A stretch of 12,474 nt of DNA, from assembly GCA_021800745.1 (NCBI GenBank), contig JAJYYS010000034.1:1-12474 (forward strand), given 5' to 3'. The notes beneath the pieces are model-generated. The model saw only the letters and a program-made list of their open reading frames with translations, was not told where the DNA came from and made no database searches. Positions 5,541 through 12,320 of the stretch are shown in pieces (position 1 is the stretch's first letter; each line of letters opens with the position of its first letter). This DNA comes from a bacterium (GTDB taxonomy: Bacteria; SZUA-79; Acidulodesulfobacterales; Acidulodesulfobacteraceae). A program made the position numbers and the translations under genes.

Positions 5541-7376
5541 TTATATCCCCAGCCTTATCATCTTTTTCCTCAATCCTTCCCTTGTTATGCCGAGCATTTT
5601 AGCGGCGGCGGATTTATTCCACTTAGATTTTTCCAATGTTTTTTTAATTAAAATTTTTTCGTTTTCTTCCATATTTTCCGGCAGTGCCGCTTCACCGGCG
5701 CTGCCGACAGGCGGACGATATTTTCTGAGATTTTCCGATAAATCCGACGGCAGGATTTTACCGGAAATATTTAAGGCTACCGCCCTTTCTACCTCGTTTT
5801 CGAGTTCCCTTATATTTCCGGGCCATTCGTAATTTGCCAGCGCATCTAACGCATCCTGCGTAAACTGCATATTCTGCCTTTCTAACTTTACGGCATTGTT
5901 TTTTAAAAAATAATTTGCAAGAACAGCTATGTCTTCCTTTCTGTCCTTTAAAGGCGGAATATCGATATTTATTACGTTCAGCCTGTAAAATAAATCTTCC
6001 CTAAAGTTTCCGTTTGCAATTTCCTTTTTTAAGTTTTTATTGGTCGCGGCTATTATTCTGACGTCGAACGGCACAGGCTTAGAGCTTCCCAGCGGTATGA
6101 CCTCCCTGTCCTGAATCATCCTCAGCACCTTGGCCTGTCCCGCTAACGGCATATCGCCTATTTCGTCTAAAAAAAGGGTGCCCTTATCGGCTTCCATTAC
6201 TTTACCCTTGCGCTTATCGACCCCGGTCGCAACACCTTTTTCGATGCCGAACAGTTCGCTTTCAAATATAGACTCAGGAATTGCCGAACAATTAATTGCT
6301 ATAAACGGTCTTTCAGCCCTTGCGCTCGAATAATGAATAGCTTTAGCCGCAAGTTCTTTGCCTGTTCCGCTTTCCCCGGTTATAAGAATGTTGGAAGAAA
6401 TATCGGCTACTTTGTCTATTTTGTCAAGCATGCTTTGAACCTGTCTGCTTACGCCGAGTATTTTTTTGGGGGAAAATTTCTGCCTCAGGTTTTGTTTTAG
6501 ACTTATATTTTCGTTTGCGATAACTTCTTTTGCGGTATTAAGCTCTTTATTTTTTTGCTGCAGTTTGTCGGCGCGCTCTTTTTCTATATTATAAAGCCTA
6601 GTAATTTCTATAGAGTTTGCGGCATAAGAAGCTATGGTGGATAAAATTTTAAAATCGGCTGAAAGGTAATACTCCGTTTCCTTAAAAGAGCATACGTTTA
6701 TTAAACCGATATTTTTTCCTTTGGTTTTTAAAGGCACCGACATGAAAGAATAAAAATTTTTGTCGGAATTTATTCTGGTCCCTTTTTTACGATTCCAGTC
6801 TTTTTCTATATTTTCGTTGATAATATCGCCTTTGCCGCTTTTAAAAACCCTGGCGTTGGTTTTTTCTATATTATTTATATAACCTGCGTTATCATAATCT
6901 ATGCCGTAAGAAGAAAGAACCTGGAAAGTTTTATCCGTTTCGTTAAAAATTATTATAGAAGCATATTCGAATTTTATAAGCCTTAAAAGTTCGCTTATAA
7001 TAAAAGAGGCTGTTTCCTCAGGTTTGGGACACAGCGATATAAGGTCATTAATGTTATACAGCAAATCGTGTTCTTTATATTTCTGGAGTATTTCTTCCGC
7101 AAGCGACCTCTGCATTAACCATGATTGTATAAAATGCGAGATAATAAATGCAGCGGCTTCGCCCCTTGCTTTATCCTTGCAAGAAACTACTCCGATATTT
7201 TCTTCTTCTATTTTTATAGGAAAAGAATGTGCTGCCCCGGATAGAGGCTTGCCGGCAACCAGACTGCCATTGTCGTCCAGAACGGAAACATGCCCTGAGA
7301 AAAGGCCGGTAATGCCGTTCAGTAAAGCTGAATTTGCTTTTTTCGAAAAAAACTTTTTTAAGTTAAAATCTTTCAA
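5541..7376 (-). CDS. GAF-containing sigma-54-dependent activator (bEBP) with variant GAFTGA loop
   Basis: This 611-aa protein belongs to the NtrC/FhlA/NifA class of enhancer-binding proteins. Residues 15-85 form a small input domain like that of the HD-GYP protein, followed by QKYKEHDLLY and a GAF domain (about 115-262). A coiled-coil linker (260-300) leads to the AAA+ domain (about 303-530): Walker A GESGTGKE (334-341), Walker B GTLFLDEIGD (399-408) and WPGNIREL (518-525). A Fis-type helix-turn-helix closes the protein (about 574-609). No receiver domain is present, so control should come through the GAF or input domain. The loop that contacts sigma-54, normally GAFTGA, reads GVATGV at 381-386. 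The start is TTG at 7376, supported by TAGGAG nine bases upstream and by an in-frame stop just before it. It lies 83 bp after TusA and 8 bp before hybrid kinase 1. Likely targets are the two sigma-54 promoters in the window. Confidence 0.93.
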   Translation of the reverse strand: MKDFNLKKFFSKKANSALLNGITGLFSGHVSVLDDNGSLVAGKPLSGAAHSFPIKIEEENIGVVSCKDKARGEAAAFIISHFIQSWLMQRSLAEEILQKYKEHDLLYNINDLISLCPKPEETASFIISELLRLIKFEYASIIIFNETDKTFQVLSSYGIDYDNAGYINNIEKTNARVFKSGKGDIINENIEKDWNRKKGTRINSDKNFYSFMSVPLKTKGKNIGLINVCSFKETEYYLSADFKILSTIASYAANSIEITRLYNIEKERADKLQQKNKELNTAKEVIANENISLKQNLRQKFSPKKILGVSRQVQSMLDKIDKVADISSNILITGESGTGKELAAKAIHYSSARAERPFIAINCSAIPESIFESELFGIEKGVATGVDKRKGKVMEADKGTLFLDEIGDMPLAGQAKVLRMIQDREVIPLGSSKPVPFDVRIIAATNKNLKKEIANGNFREDLFYRLNVINIDIPPLKDRKEDIAVLANYFLKNNAVKLERQNMQFTQDALDALANYEWPGNIRELENEVERAVALNISGKILPSDLSENLRKYRPPVGSAGEAALPENMEENEKILIKKTLEKSKWNKSAAAKMLGITREGLRKKMIRLGI

Positions 7377-7385
7377 GAATAGGCG

Positions 7386-7391
7386 CTCCTA
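7386..7391 (-). promoter_or_regulatory. Ribosome binding site fixing a TTG start for the activator
   Basis: Minus-strand TAGGAG lies nine bases before the TTG at 7376-7374. Its TAG is an in-frame stop, so no upstream start is possible, and the next in-frame Met is residue 88, which would remove the input domain. TTG initiation usually lowers yield, as suits a regulator. Confidence 0.75.
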
Positions 7392-7459
7392 TTATCTGCC
7401 GGAAAAACAAAAATATTCCTTTCTTATGTTTTCCCTAAATATCTTATACGGCTTAACGG

Positions 7460-7681
7460 CTAAAACTGTATCTGGACTTTCTTAGCTCCCGCTTCTTCCC
7501 TGACCCACATAAGCATTTTTTTAGACCTCTGGCACCAGTCCCTTACGTCGTTTTCAAAAGTGGAGCAGTCCGCCATAATTTCCAGTATATCCCCCGCTTT
7601 CATTTTTATAGCGTTGGCCGTTATTTTTAAAATAGGCTGTGGACATTTGAGCCCTCTTGCGTCGATAGTCTGAACGGGCAT
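7460..7681 (-). CDS. TusA/SirA-family sulfur carrier protein
   Basis: This 73-aa protein has the family signature RGLKCPQPIL with the CPxP cysteine at Cys13, which carries a persulfide in TusA proteins. Two further cysteines, Cys39 (ADCSTF) and Cys50 (DWCQRS), lie in the second half. The family delivers sulfur for tRNA thiouridine, molybdenum cofactor or sulfur-energy metabolism, and some members sit beside signalling or Hdr/Dsr genes; the role here cannot be told from sequence. It is first in a probable operon with the sigma-54 activator and hybrid kinase 1. A strong AAGGAG stands eight bases before the ATG, and a good promoter lies 43-71 bp upstream. The length is normal for the family and the protein should be cytosolic. 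A sulfur-linked or redox-linked signal for the downstream regulators is an inference from position only. Confidence 0.9.
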   Translation of the reverse strand: MPVQTIDARGLKCPQPILKITANAIKMKAGDILEIMADCSTFENDVRDWCQRSKKMLMWVREEAGAKKVQIQF

Positions 7682-7723
7682 CTTAAATACTCCTTTTTTA
7701 ATAAATTAATTTATCTATAGTTA

Positions 7724-7752
7724 ATTATAAGTAATTATAATATATAATTCAA
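7724..7752 (-). promoter_or_regulatory. Sigma-70-type promoter for the TusA-activator-kinase 1 operon
   Basis: Minus-strand TTGAAT (7752-7747, 4 of 6) is followed by a 17-bp spacer and TATAAT (7729-7724, perfect). The start site would be near 7717, giving a leader of about 36 nt. The 124-bp gap is extremely AT-rich, which raises the chance of a spurious match, but the spacing and the perfect -10 favour it. Confidence 0.5.
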
Positions 7753-7805
7753 ATAATATAATTTATATCATAATTATTTGCATGAAGCTACTTATGCCTG
7801 TGCGG

Positions 7806-10055
7806 CTATTTTATCAGAATTATAATTAAGGCATTGTCTAATCCGCATTCTAATTTAAGCGATTTTATTATGCCTTCTTTATCCGAAACATTCTCGTCTA
7901 TCAGAATAAAATCCGGCCGCTCATTTTTTATATGCGCCAAGTAGTTCCCGTCGGTTCCGGAAGAAATATTAAAAAGTTTATACCCCTTTGCCTTTATAAT
8001 ATCCTTAAACGACTGCACTGCGGGTTCGTCTTCATCGACAACCATTACCCTGCGTATCGAAGCGCCGCGGGATATAAGGCTGTCCACTTCTTTTAAGAGG
8101 TCTCCTGATTCCGCGCCTTTAATCAGATAACTGTCCACGCCTATGCTAAGGCCCCTCTGCTTGTCTTCCAGAACCGAATAAATTATAATAGGAATATCCA
8201 TCGTGACGGGATTATTTTTTAAGACCGCCGCAATATCCAATCCGGTTATTCCAGGCATCATAACGTCTAAAATAATAAGGTCGTATCTTTTACGCTTTAT
8301 TTTTTCCAAAGCTTCCACGCCTTTATCGGCTTCGTCGGCGGCATAACCGGCATCCTCGAGTTCCTGCTTTAAAAGTTTTCTAATGCCCTCGTCGTCATCG
8401 ACTACTAATATATTTCCGCCTTTACTTTCCGCGTTATAAGTTAAACTTTCTTCCGTTTTAATCTCCCTAATAAAATTTTTCAAAACCGTTTTATCTTCCG
8501 CAACTGCTATATCGCCGGGTAACGCGCTTAGGCTTTCAGCGCCTTCCGGCGCCGTAAAATAAAACATACTTCCCTTCCCTTCTTCGCTTTCGACCCATAT
8601 TCTGCCGCCGTAATGTTCTACTATCTGCCTGCATATTGGAAGTCCGAGGCCGGTGCCTTTAGGCTTGTCGGTAAGGGTATCTCCGACCTGCCTGAACTTT
8701 TCGAACACTTTGCCTAAGTTATCTTTGCTTATGCCTATGCCTTTATCGGAAACGCTTACTAATATGGAGCCGTTATCCCGTCTCGCGCGTACCGCAACAT
8801 CTCCTTTATCGGTGAACTTAACGGCATTGGACAAAAGATTGATGATAACTTGTATGAACCTGTCCTTGTCGGCGGATATTTCAGGAAGGCTTTCTTCTAT
8901 ATCGGTTATTATGCCGAGCTTTTTTTGCTGAAAAAGAGAGGCGGTTGACGATACTGCATGGTTTATAACATCCCCGACGGTAAAGTTTTCTTCTTTCCAG
9001 TCAATCTTGCCGGCTTCCATTTTAGCTATGTCCAGAACGTCGTTTATGAGGGAGGTAAGCCTCTGCCCTTCGGATATTATTATATCCAGATTGCTTTCTA
9101 TCTGGTCTGCGGTCTTTTTGGTCTTATTGTCCTCAGTGTTAAGCAAAGGATGTATAACGTCTTTAAACTTCCTGCTTATAATATTTGCAAAACCGAGTAT
9201 GGAAGTAAGGGGCGTTCTTAATTCGTGGGATACGGTAGAGATGAAATCGGTCTTCATCATATCTACCTCTTTTTCTTTCGTGATGTCCTGATAAATCCAG
9301 ACCGAATCGGCATTATCCGCCTCGTCGGGATTGACTGATTTTCCCGTCAAAAGGCACCAGAATTCGGTTCCGTCTTTTCTTTTCCCTTTAAGTTCCAATT
9401 TGGCCTCTTTTCCTTTAGCCAGCTCGGAATATACTATTATGCCTATCTCTTCGAAATCCGCGTCCGAACAGTAAAGCATTCTGGTCGTATTGCCCATCAT
9501 CTCTTCAGGCGTATCGTATCCGAACATTTCCGCCATTTTTTTATTGGCCGAGATTATATGCCTTTTCTGCAAAAGCACTATGCCTACGAGCGAATTGTCC
9601 AAAATAGCCCTGTAAATATTCGACTCAAGCATTTCCTTCTGCTTTTTAAATTCGTCTATATCCTGAAATATCCAGACTGAATCGGCGTTGTCCGCCTCAT
9701 CGGGATTGGCCGATTTTCCTGACAACAGGCACCAGAATTCGGAGCCGTCCTTTCTTTTTGCAAGCATCTCAAATCTCGCTTCTTTGCCTTTATTTAAGCT
9801 TGAGTATATGCTTTTGCCTATCTCGTTAAAATCTTCGTCGGAACGGTAAATTATTCTGGTAGATTTGCCTTCCATCCCTTCGGGCGTATCGTATCCGAAC
9901 ATTTCCGCCATTTTTTTATTGGCATGGACTATTTTTCTATTATTAGTTAATATTATTCCTACAAGGGGGTTGTCTAATATAGTCCTCAGGACGTCATTGA
10001 TGTTTAATGAATTACCGGAGGGTTTAAAATATAAATCCGCCTGATTGTCTGCCAT
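7806..10055 (-). CDS. Hybrid histidine kinase 2: PAS-PAS-HisKA-HATPase-REC plus truncated REC
   Basis: This 749-aa soluble kinase has two similar tandem PAS domains (about 22-135 and 146-259), each with NKKMAEMFGYDTPE and a DADNADSVWI-like end, so they arose by internal duplication. HisKA spans 267-350 with His277; the ATPase domain (355-503) has Asn410 and GTGLGL (468-473). The first receiver (547-661) has phosphoacceptor Asp597 and Lys646. A second receiver begins at about 668, with Asp674, Asp676 and a candidate phosphoacceptor Asp720 (FILID), but the protein stops at residue 749 just after the fourth strand. The switch Thr/Ser region, the conserved Lys and the last helix are missing. AGGAG five bases before the ATG supports the start. 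Long stretches match hybrid kinase 1 exactly in DNA. No Hpt domain is seen. The promoter was not identified with confidence. Confidence 0.93.
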   Translation of the reverse strand: MADNQADLYFKPSGNSLNINDVLRTILDNPLVGIILTNNRKIVHANKKMAEMFGYDTPEGMEGKSTRIIYRSDEDFNEIGKSIYSSLNKGKEARFEMLAKRKDGSEFWCLLSGKSANPDEADNADSVWIFQDIDEFKKQKEMLESNIYRAILDNSLVGIVLLQKRHIISANKKMAEMFGYDTPEEMMGNTTRMLYCSDADFEEIGIIVYSELAKGKEAKLELKGKRKDGTEFWCLLTGKSVNPDEADNADSVWIYQDITKEKEVDMMKTDFISTVSHELRTPLTSILGFANIISRKFKDVIHPLLNTEDNKTKKTADQIESNLDIIISEGQRLTSLINDVLDIAKMEAGKIDWKEENFTVGDVINHAVSSTASLFQQKKLGIITDIEESLPEISADKDRFIQVIINLLSNAVKFTDKGDVAVRARRDNGSILVSVSDKGIGISKDNLGKVFEKFRQVGDTLTDKPKGTGLGLPICRQIVEHYGGRIWVESEEGKGSMFYFTAPEGAESLSALPGDIAVAEDKTVLKNFIREIKTEESLTYNAESKGGNILVVDDDEGIRKLLKQELEDAGYAADEADKGVEALEKIKRKRYDLIILDVMMPGITGLDIAAVLKNNPVTMDIPIIIYSVLEDKQRGLSIGVDSYLIKGAESGDLLKEVDSLISRGASIRRVMVVDEDEPAVQSFKDIIKAKGYKLFNISSGTDGNYLAHIKNERPDFILIDENVSDKEGIIKSLKLECGLDNALIIILIK
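8236..8415 (-). repeat. 180-bp repeat, copy in kinase 2 receiver region
   Basis: This is the partner of 3554-3733, with 100 percent identity and the same orientation, 4682 bp apart. Recombination between the copies would remove the TusA and activator genes and leave one chimeric kinase. Confidence 0.95.
9088..9263 (-). repeat. 176-bp repeat, copy in kinase 2 HisKA region
   Basis: This is the partner of 4391-4566, identical and in the same orientation, 4697 bp apart. The spacing differs from that of the receiver block by 15 bp, which reflects small length differences between the kinases in the ATPase-to-receiver linker. Confidence 0.95.
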
Positions 10056-10140
10056 AAAAGCTCCTGTAAATTATGACATTATTTAAATTTATACTCAAAG
10101 ATATAAAAAAACAATTTACATGTCGCTATGAAAAATGCCG

Positions 10141-10239
10141 TTATTTTGTTGCTCCGAGCGGACACACCGTCCTTCCGTAAATCTCGTTCAAAACCTGTGC
10201 AAGTCCGGCATACATAGCCGATAATCCGCATATTATCCC
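10141..10239 (-). pseudogene. 3' remnant of an acetate/succinate transporter gene (GPR1/FUN34/YaaH, SatP type)
   Basis: One minus-strand frame ending at a TAA (10143-10141) reads [17 protein letters not shown], then [15 protein letters not shown]. The final helix followed by NExxGRxVLPxG is the C-terminal signature of the SatP/YaaH family of acetate/succinate transporters. Only about 32 codons remain. Upstream the frame runs into AT-rich sequence coding IKIKLILK and then into the MCP gene in another frame, so the remaining five or so helices are missing. The remnant lies between the MCP gene and hybrid kinase 2. A deletion or insertion that brought in the MCP gene probably destroyed it. The family match is from memory of the motif, but the fit is good for so short a piece. 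Confidence 0.65.
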
Positions 10240-10273
10240 TTTTAAAATTAATTTTATTTTTATTGCCCGATGC

Positions 10274-11941
10274 TTATGCTCTCAACCCTATTCTTACCGC
10301 GCCCCAGTGTCTGGAATCTATAAAAACGGGTACGGCTATATCGTTGATTATTTCGCCGGTATCTCTCGGATAAGTTTGAATAATGACGTTATCGGTATTT
10401 CTTGCCAGCGCCAGTCCGACGCCGTCGTTAAATATCCTCATAGACCTGTTGCCAAGAATATCTTTTGCGGGGTCGCCCGTAAGCGGCTTGTCGAATATCG
10501 AGTTATGCGCCGCCGCATAGCCGTTTTCATCGACGAGCAAAACATATGCGAAATCGGGGTCTGCGCCAAAATATTTGTCTTCTACCTGCTGTATGTTGTT
10601 TTTTATAAAATCGGTAAATCTCGTCTTATATTTCTGAGGATTAGTGCCGGCAACCTTAATGTAGTTTCTATCCCATATGTCGGAAGAAGAAATCATGCCG
10701 TTTTTAATGGAATCTTCGATTATTCCGCTTATTTTGCTTTTAGCCTGTTCCGCTATATCTATAACCCTTTCTAACGGAGAACCCACTTTTACTTTTTTCA
10801 GGATGTTTTCTGATTTTTCGGCAATCTTGCTTAATTCCGCGCTTTTCAGGCTTAAATCGCTCAGATTTGCCGAAATGTCTTTGACGAATCCGGACATATG
10901 CGAAACGGTCTGCGAAACCTCCTCTATGGCGCTCGACTGCTGTTCAGTTCCGGCGGTAATCGACGTTATCATATCGTTAGCCTGCGATATCTTGCCTGCA
11001 AGGTCTCCGAAAGACTCAAGTATCTGTTCTACCGATGCCGTATTTGTTTTTATTATTTCTATAATGGCGTTGTTCTTGTTAACTAAGGCATCAAAATTGT
11101 TGGCGACTATGCTTGTCGTTTTTTCTATCTCTTTGGACTGTTTCTGCGTCTGTTCGGCGAGTTTTCTGACTTCGTCCGCTACCACGGCGAAACCCCTGCC
11201 GTGCTCTCCGGCTCTCGCCGCTTCTATCGCGGCATTTAACGCCAATAAATTTGTCTGGTCGGCAATTTCGTTTATTATATTTACTATGGAAAGAATGTTA
11301 TTCATCTGGCCGTGCAGGCTTTCCAAAGAATCTTTATTGGTATTTATAGCGGTTATGGTGTCGGACGAGCTTCTGTTGATTTCTTCCGCGGTTTGAATCG
11401 TATGTCCGCTTATCTTATTTACTTCTTCCATAAATCTTTTGAAACTTTCCATATTAACCGAAATATCGTTTACGGATTTTGCCGAATCGTTCATGGCCGC
11501 GTTAATGGCTTCGAAATTATTTTTAATTTCGCTCATCTGTTTTGTCGCGCCGTTAATTTCATAATTAAATTTTGCATTGGATACCGAAGACCTGGCGGCA
11601 TTTTCGACAAGCTCCCCGATGGCATTCTTAGAAAAATTTATTAAATTATTTATAAAAGCGTCCAAAAAAACGAATACATTGGGGAAACTATAGCTTTTTG
11701 TAAAATCATAGGTTTGGGAGGATGCCGCATTTTTAAGTTCTGCTTCCAGCTTGCCCATCGGTTTTATCAAAATGGCGTAATAATACAAAACATCCGCTAT
11801 AACTAAAATCAGGGACAACAAAATAAAAACGGGCAGAAAATACCGGCTTATAAAACTTTTAAAGAGCAGGCCGGCTAAAATTATTACGAAAAAATAAGCC
11901 GTAAACGTAATGCCGCTAAAAAGCAGTAATTTCTTATTCAT
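10274..11941 (-). CDS. Methyl-accepting chemotaxis protein with C-terminal sensor-like domain
   Basis: This 555-aa chemoreceptor has two membrane helices at about 6-28 and 36-58 joined by a loop of only about eight residues, so it has no periplasmic sensor. The signalling hairpin is intact, with [20 protein letters not shown] at about 223-242 and [20 protein letters not shown] at 243-262; this tip binds CheW and CheA. After the coiled coil, residues 386-555 form an added globular domain with [15 protein letters not shown] (466-480), [20 protein letters not shown] and [10 protein letters not shown] (543-552). This C-terminal domain recurs in some bacterial MCPs and is cache-like in motif; here it must face the cytoplasm and probably senses an internal signal. 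No CheB/CheR-docking pentapeptide is present. GGAGG lies ten bases before the ATG. A sigma-54 promoter at 12001-12016 should drive it. Confidence 0.93.
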   Translation of the reverse strand: MNKKLLLFSGITFTAYFFVIILAGLLFKSFISRYFLPVFILLSLILVIADVLYYYAILIKPMGKLEAELKNAASSQTYDFTKSYSFPNVFVFLDAFINNLINFSKNAIGELVENAARSSVSNAKFNYEINGATKQMSEIKNNFEAINAAMNDSAKSVNDISVNMESFKRFMEEVNKISGHTIQTAEEINRSSSDTITAINTNKDSLESLHGQMNNILSIVNIINEIADQTNLLALNAAIEAARAGEHGRGFAVVADEVRKLAEQTQKQSKEIEKTTSIVANNFDALVNKNNAIIEIIKTNTASVEQILESFGDLAGKISQANDMITSITAGTEQQSSAIEEVSQTVSHMSGFVKDISANLSDLSLKSAELSKIAEKSENILKKVKVGSPLERVIDIAEQAKSKISGIIEDSIKNGMISSSDIWDRNYIKVAGTNPQKYKTRFTDFIKNNIQQVEDKYFGADPDFAYVLLVDENGYAAAHNSIFDKPLTGDPAKDILGNRSMRIFNDGVGLALARNTDNVIIQTYPRDTGEIINDIAVPVFIDSRHWGAVRIGLRA

Positions 11942-12000
11942 ACAATTCCATCCTCCGTTAATTAAACATCTCAGGCTTTAGACTGCTATAAAAGTATAAA

Positions 12001-12016
12001 AGCAATATATGTGCCA
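12001..12016 (-). promoter_or_regulatory. Sigma-54 (-24/-12) promoter of the MCP gene
   Basis: Minus-strand TGGCACATATATTGCT matches TGGCACRNNNNTTGCW throughout, with correct GG-to-GC spacing. Transcription should begin near 11990, about 50 nt before the MCP ATG. It matches the HD-GYP promoter at 15 of 16 bases, which makes control by the same activator plausible. Confidence 0.88.
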
Positions 12017-12106
12017 GTTTAGTAAAGTAAGCGGAAAAACTTTACGCAGGTTGGGATTAAGTGTATTTTTATACAGGGATTAAGGATGAATCGTAACGGT
12101 TTCTGC

Positions 12107-12147
12107 ATTGCAAACTTTGTTGGCATTATGCCAACAAAGTTTGCAAT
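12107..12147. repeat. Perfect 41-bp palindrome (20-bp arms, 1-nt centre), candidate enhancer site
   Basis: Arms at 12107-12126 and 12128-12147 are exact reverse complements around a single T. The core is GTTGGCAT-T-ATGCCAAC (12119-12135). The centre lies about 137 bp upstream of the predicted MCP start site, the usual range for the enhancer of a sigma-54 activator. No gene ends nearby and no U-tract follows, so a terminator is unlikely. It could also act as an RNA hairpin or be the relic of a small mobile repeat. Confidence 0.6.
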
Positions 12148-12179
12148 ATATATTAATGATAAGAGAGGCGAAAATTCAA

Positions 12180-12208
12180 TTGACTTTGGTTTTAAAATAG
12201 TCTAACAT
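12180..12208 (+). promoter_or_regulatory. Possible sigma-70-type promoter for the transporter gene
   Basis: TTGACT (12180-12185, 5 of 6) is followed by 17 bp and TAACAT (12203-12208, 4 of 6). The start site would be near 12215, giving a leader of about 105 nt. An AT-rich palindrome at 12209-12225 covers the expected start site. Confidence 0.35.
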
Positions 12209-12320
12209 AAATAAACTGTTTATTTTATTTATCTGTCGTAATACCGCATATCCTGAATATCTCACATACCGGTTTCTTAAAACTCGCTTAAAATTAATAT
12301 TATGTAGAGGTTTATATAAA

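Larger units (their letters stand above)
11942..12320. other. 379-bp divergent intergenic region
   Basis: This gap separates the leftward MCP gene from the rightward transporter gene. It holds the MCP sigma-54 promoter, a perfect 41-bp palindrome centred at 12127, a candidate plus-strand promoter at 12180-12208, and a 17-bp AT-rich palindrome AAATAAACTGTTTATTT at 12209-12225 that directly follows that -10 and could serve as an operator. A 39-codon frame at 12086-12205 crosses the palindrome and is judged accidental. Confidence 0.6.

Noticed and set aside
7024..7485. 153-codon plus-strand frame across the activator start and TusA end
   Set aside because: It is antisense to the GAF-activator coding sequence and covers its ribosome binding site; the composition is a shadow of the minus-strand gene.
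7806..10055. Hybrid kinase 2 broken by a frameshift near its end
   Set aside because: Neither alternative frame past the stop at 7806 continues the receiver fold; both close quickly, so true truncation is more likely.
10056..10140. Promoter for hybrid kinase 2: TTGAGT, 17 bp, CATAAT on the minus strand
   Set aside because: The implied start site falls within the ribosome binding site, which is unlikely to work; other matches have poor spacing.
10677..11396. 239-codon open frame on the plus strand inside the MCP gene
   Set aside because: It lies opposite a clear MCP coding sequence with intact signature motifs; long antisense frames are common there. It has no ribosome binding site or recognisable domain.
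12107..12147. Palindrome as an intrinsic terminator
   Set aside because: No coding sequence ends nearby on either strand and no run of T follows either arm.
12086..12205. 39-codon plus-strand frame starting ATG at 12086 and crossing the perfect palindrome
   Set aside because: Its central part is simply the palindrome read through. The region has no family resemblance and the ribosome binding site is too close to the ATG. It is better explained as regulatory DNA.
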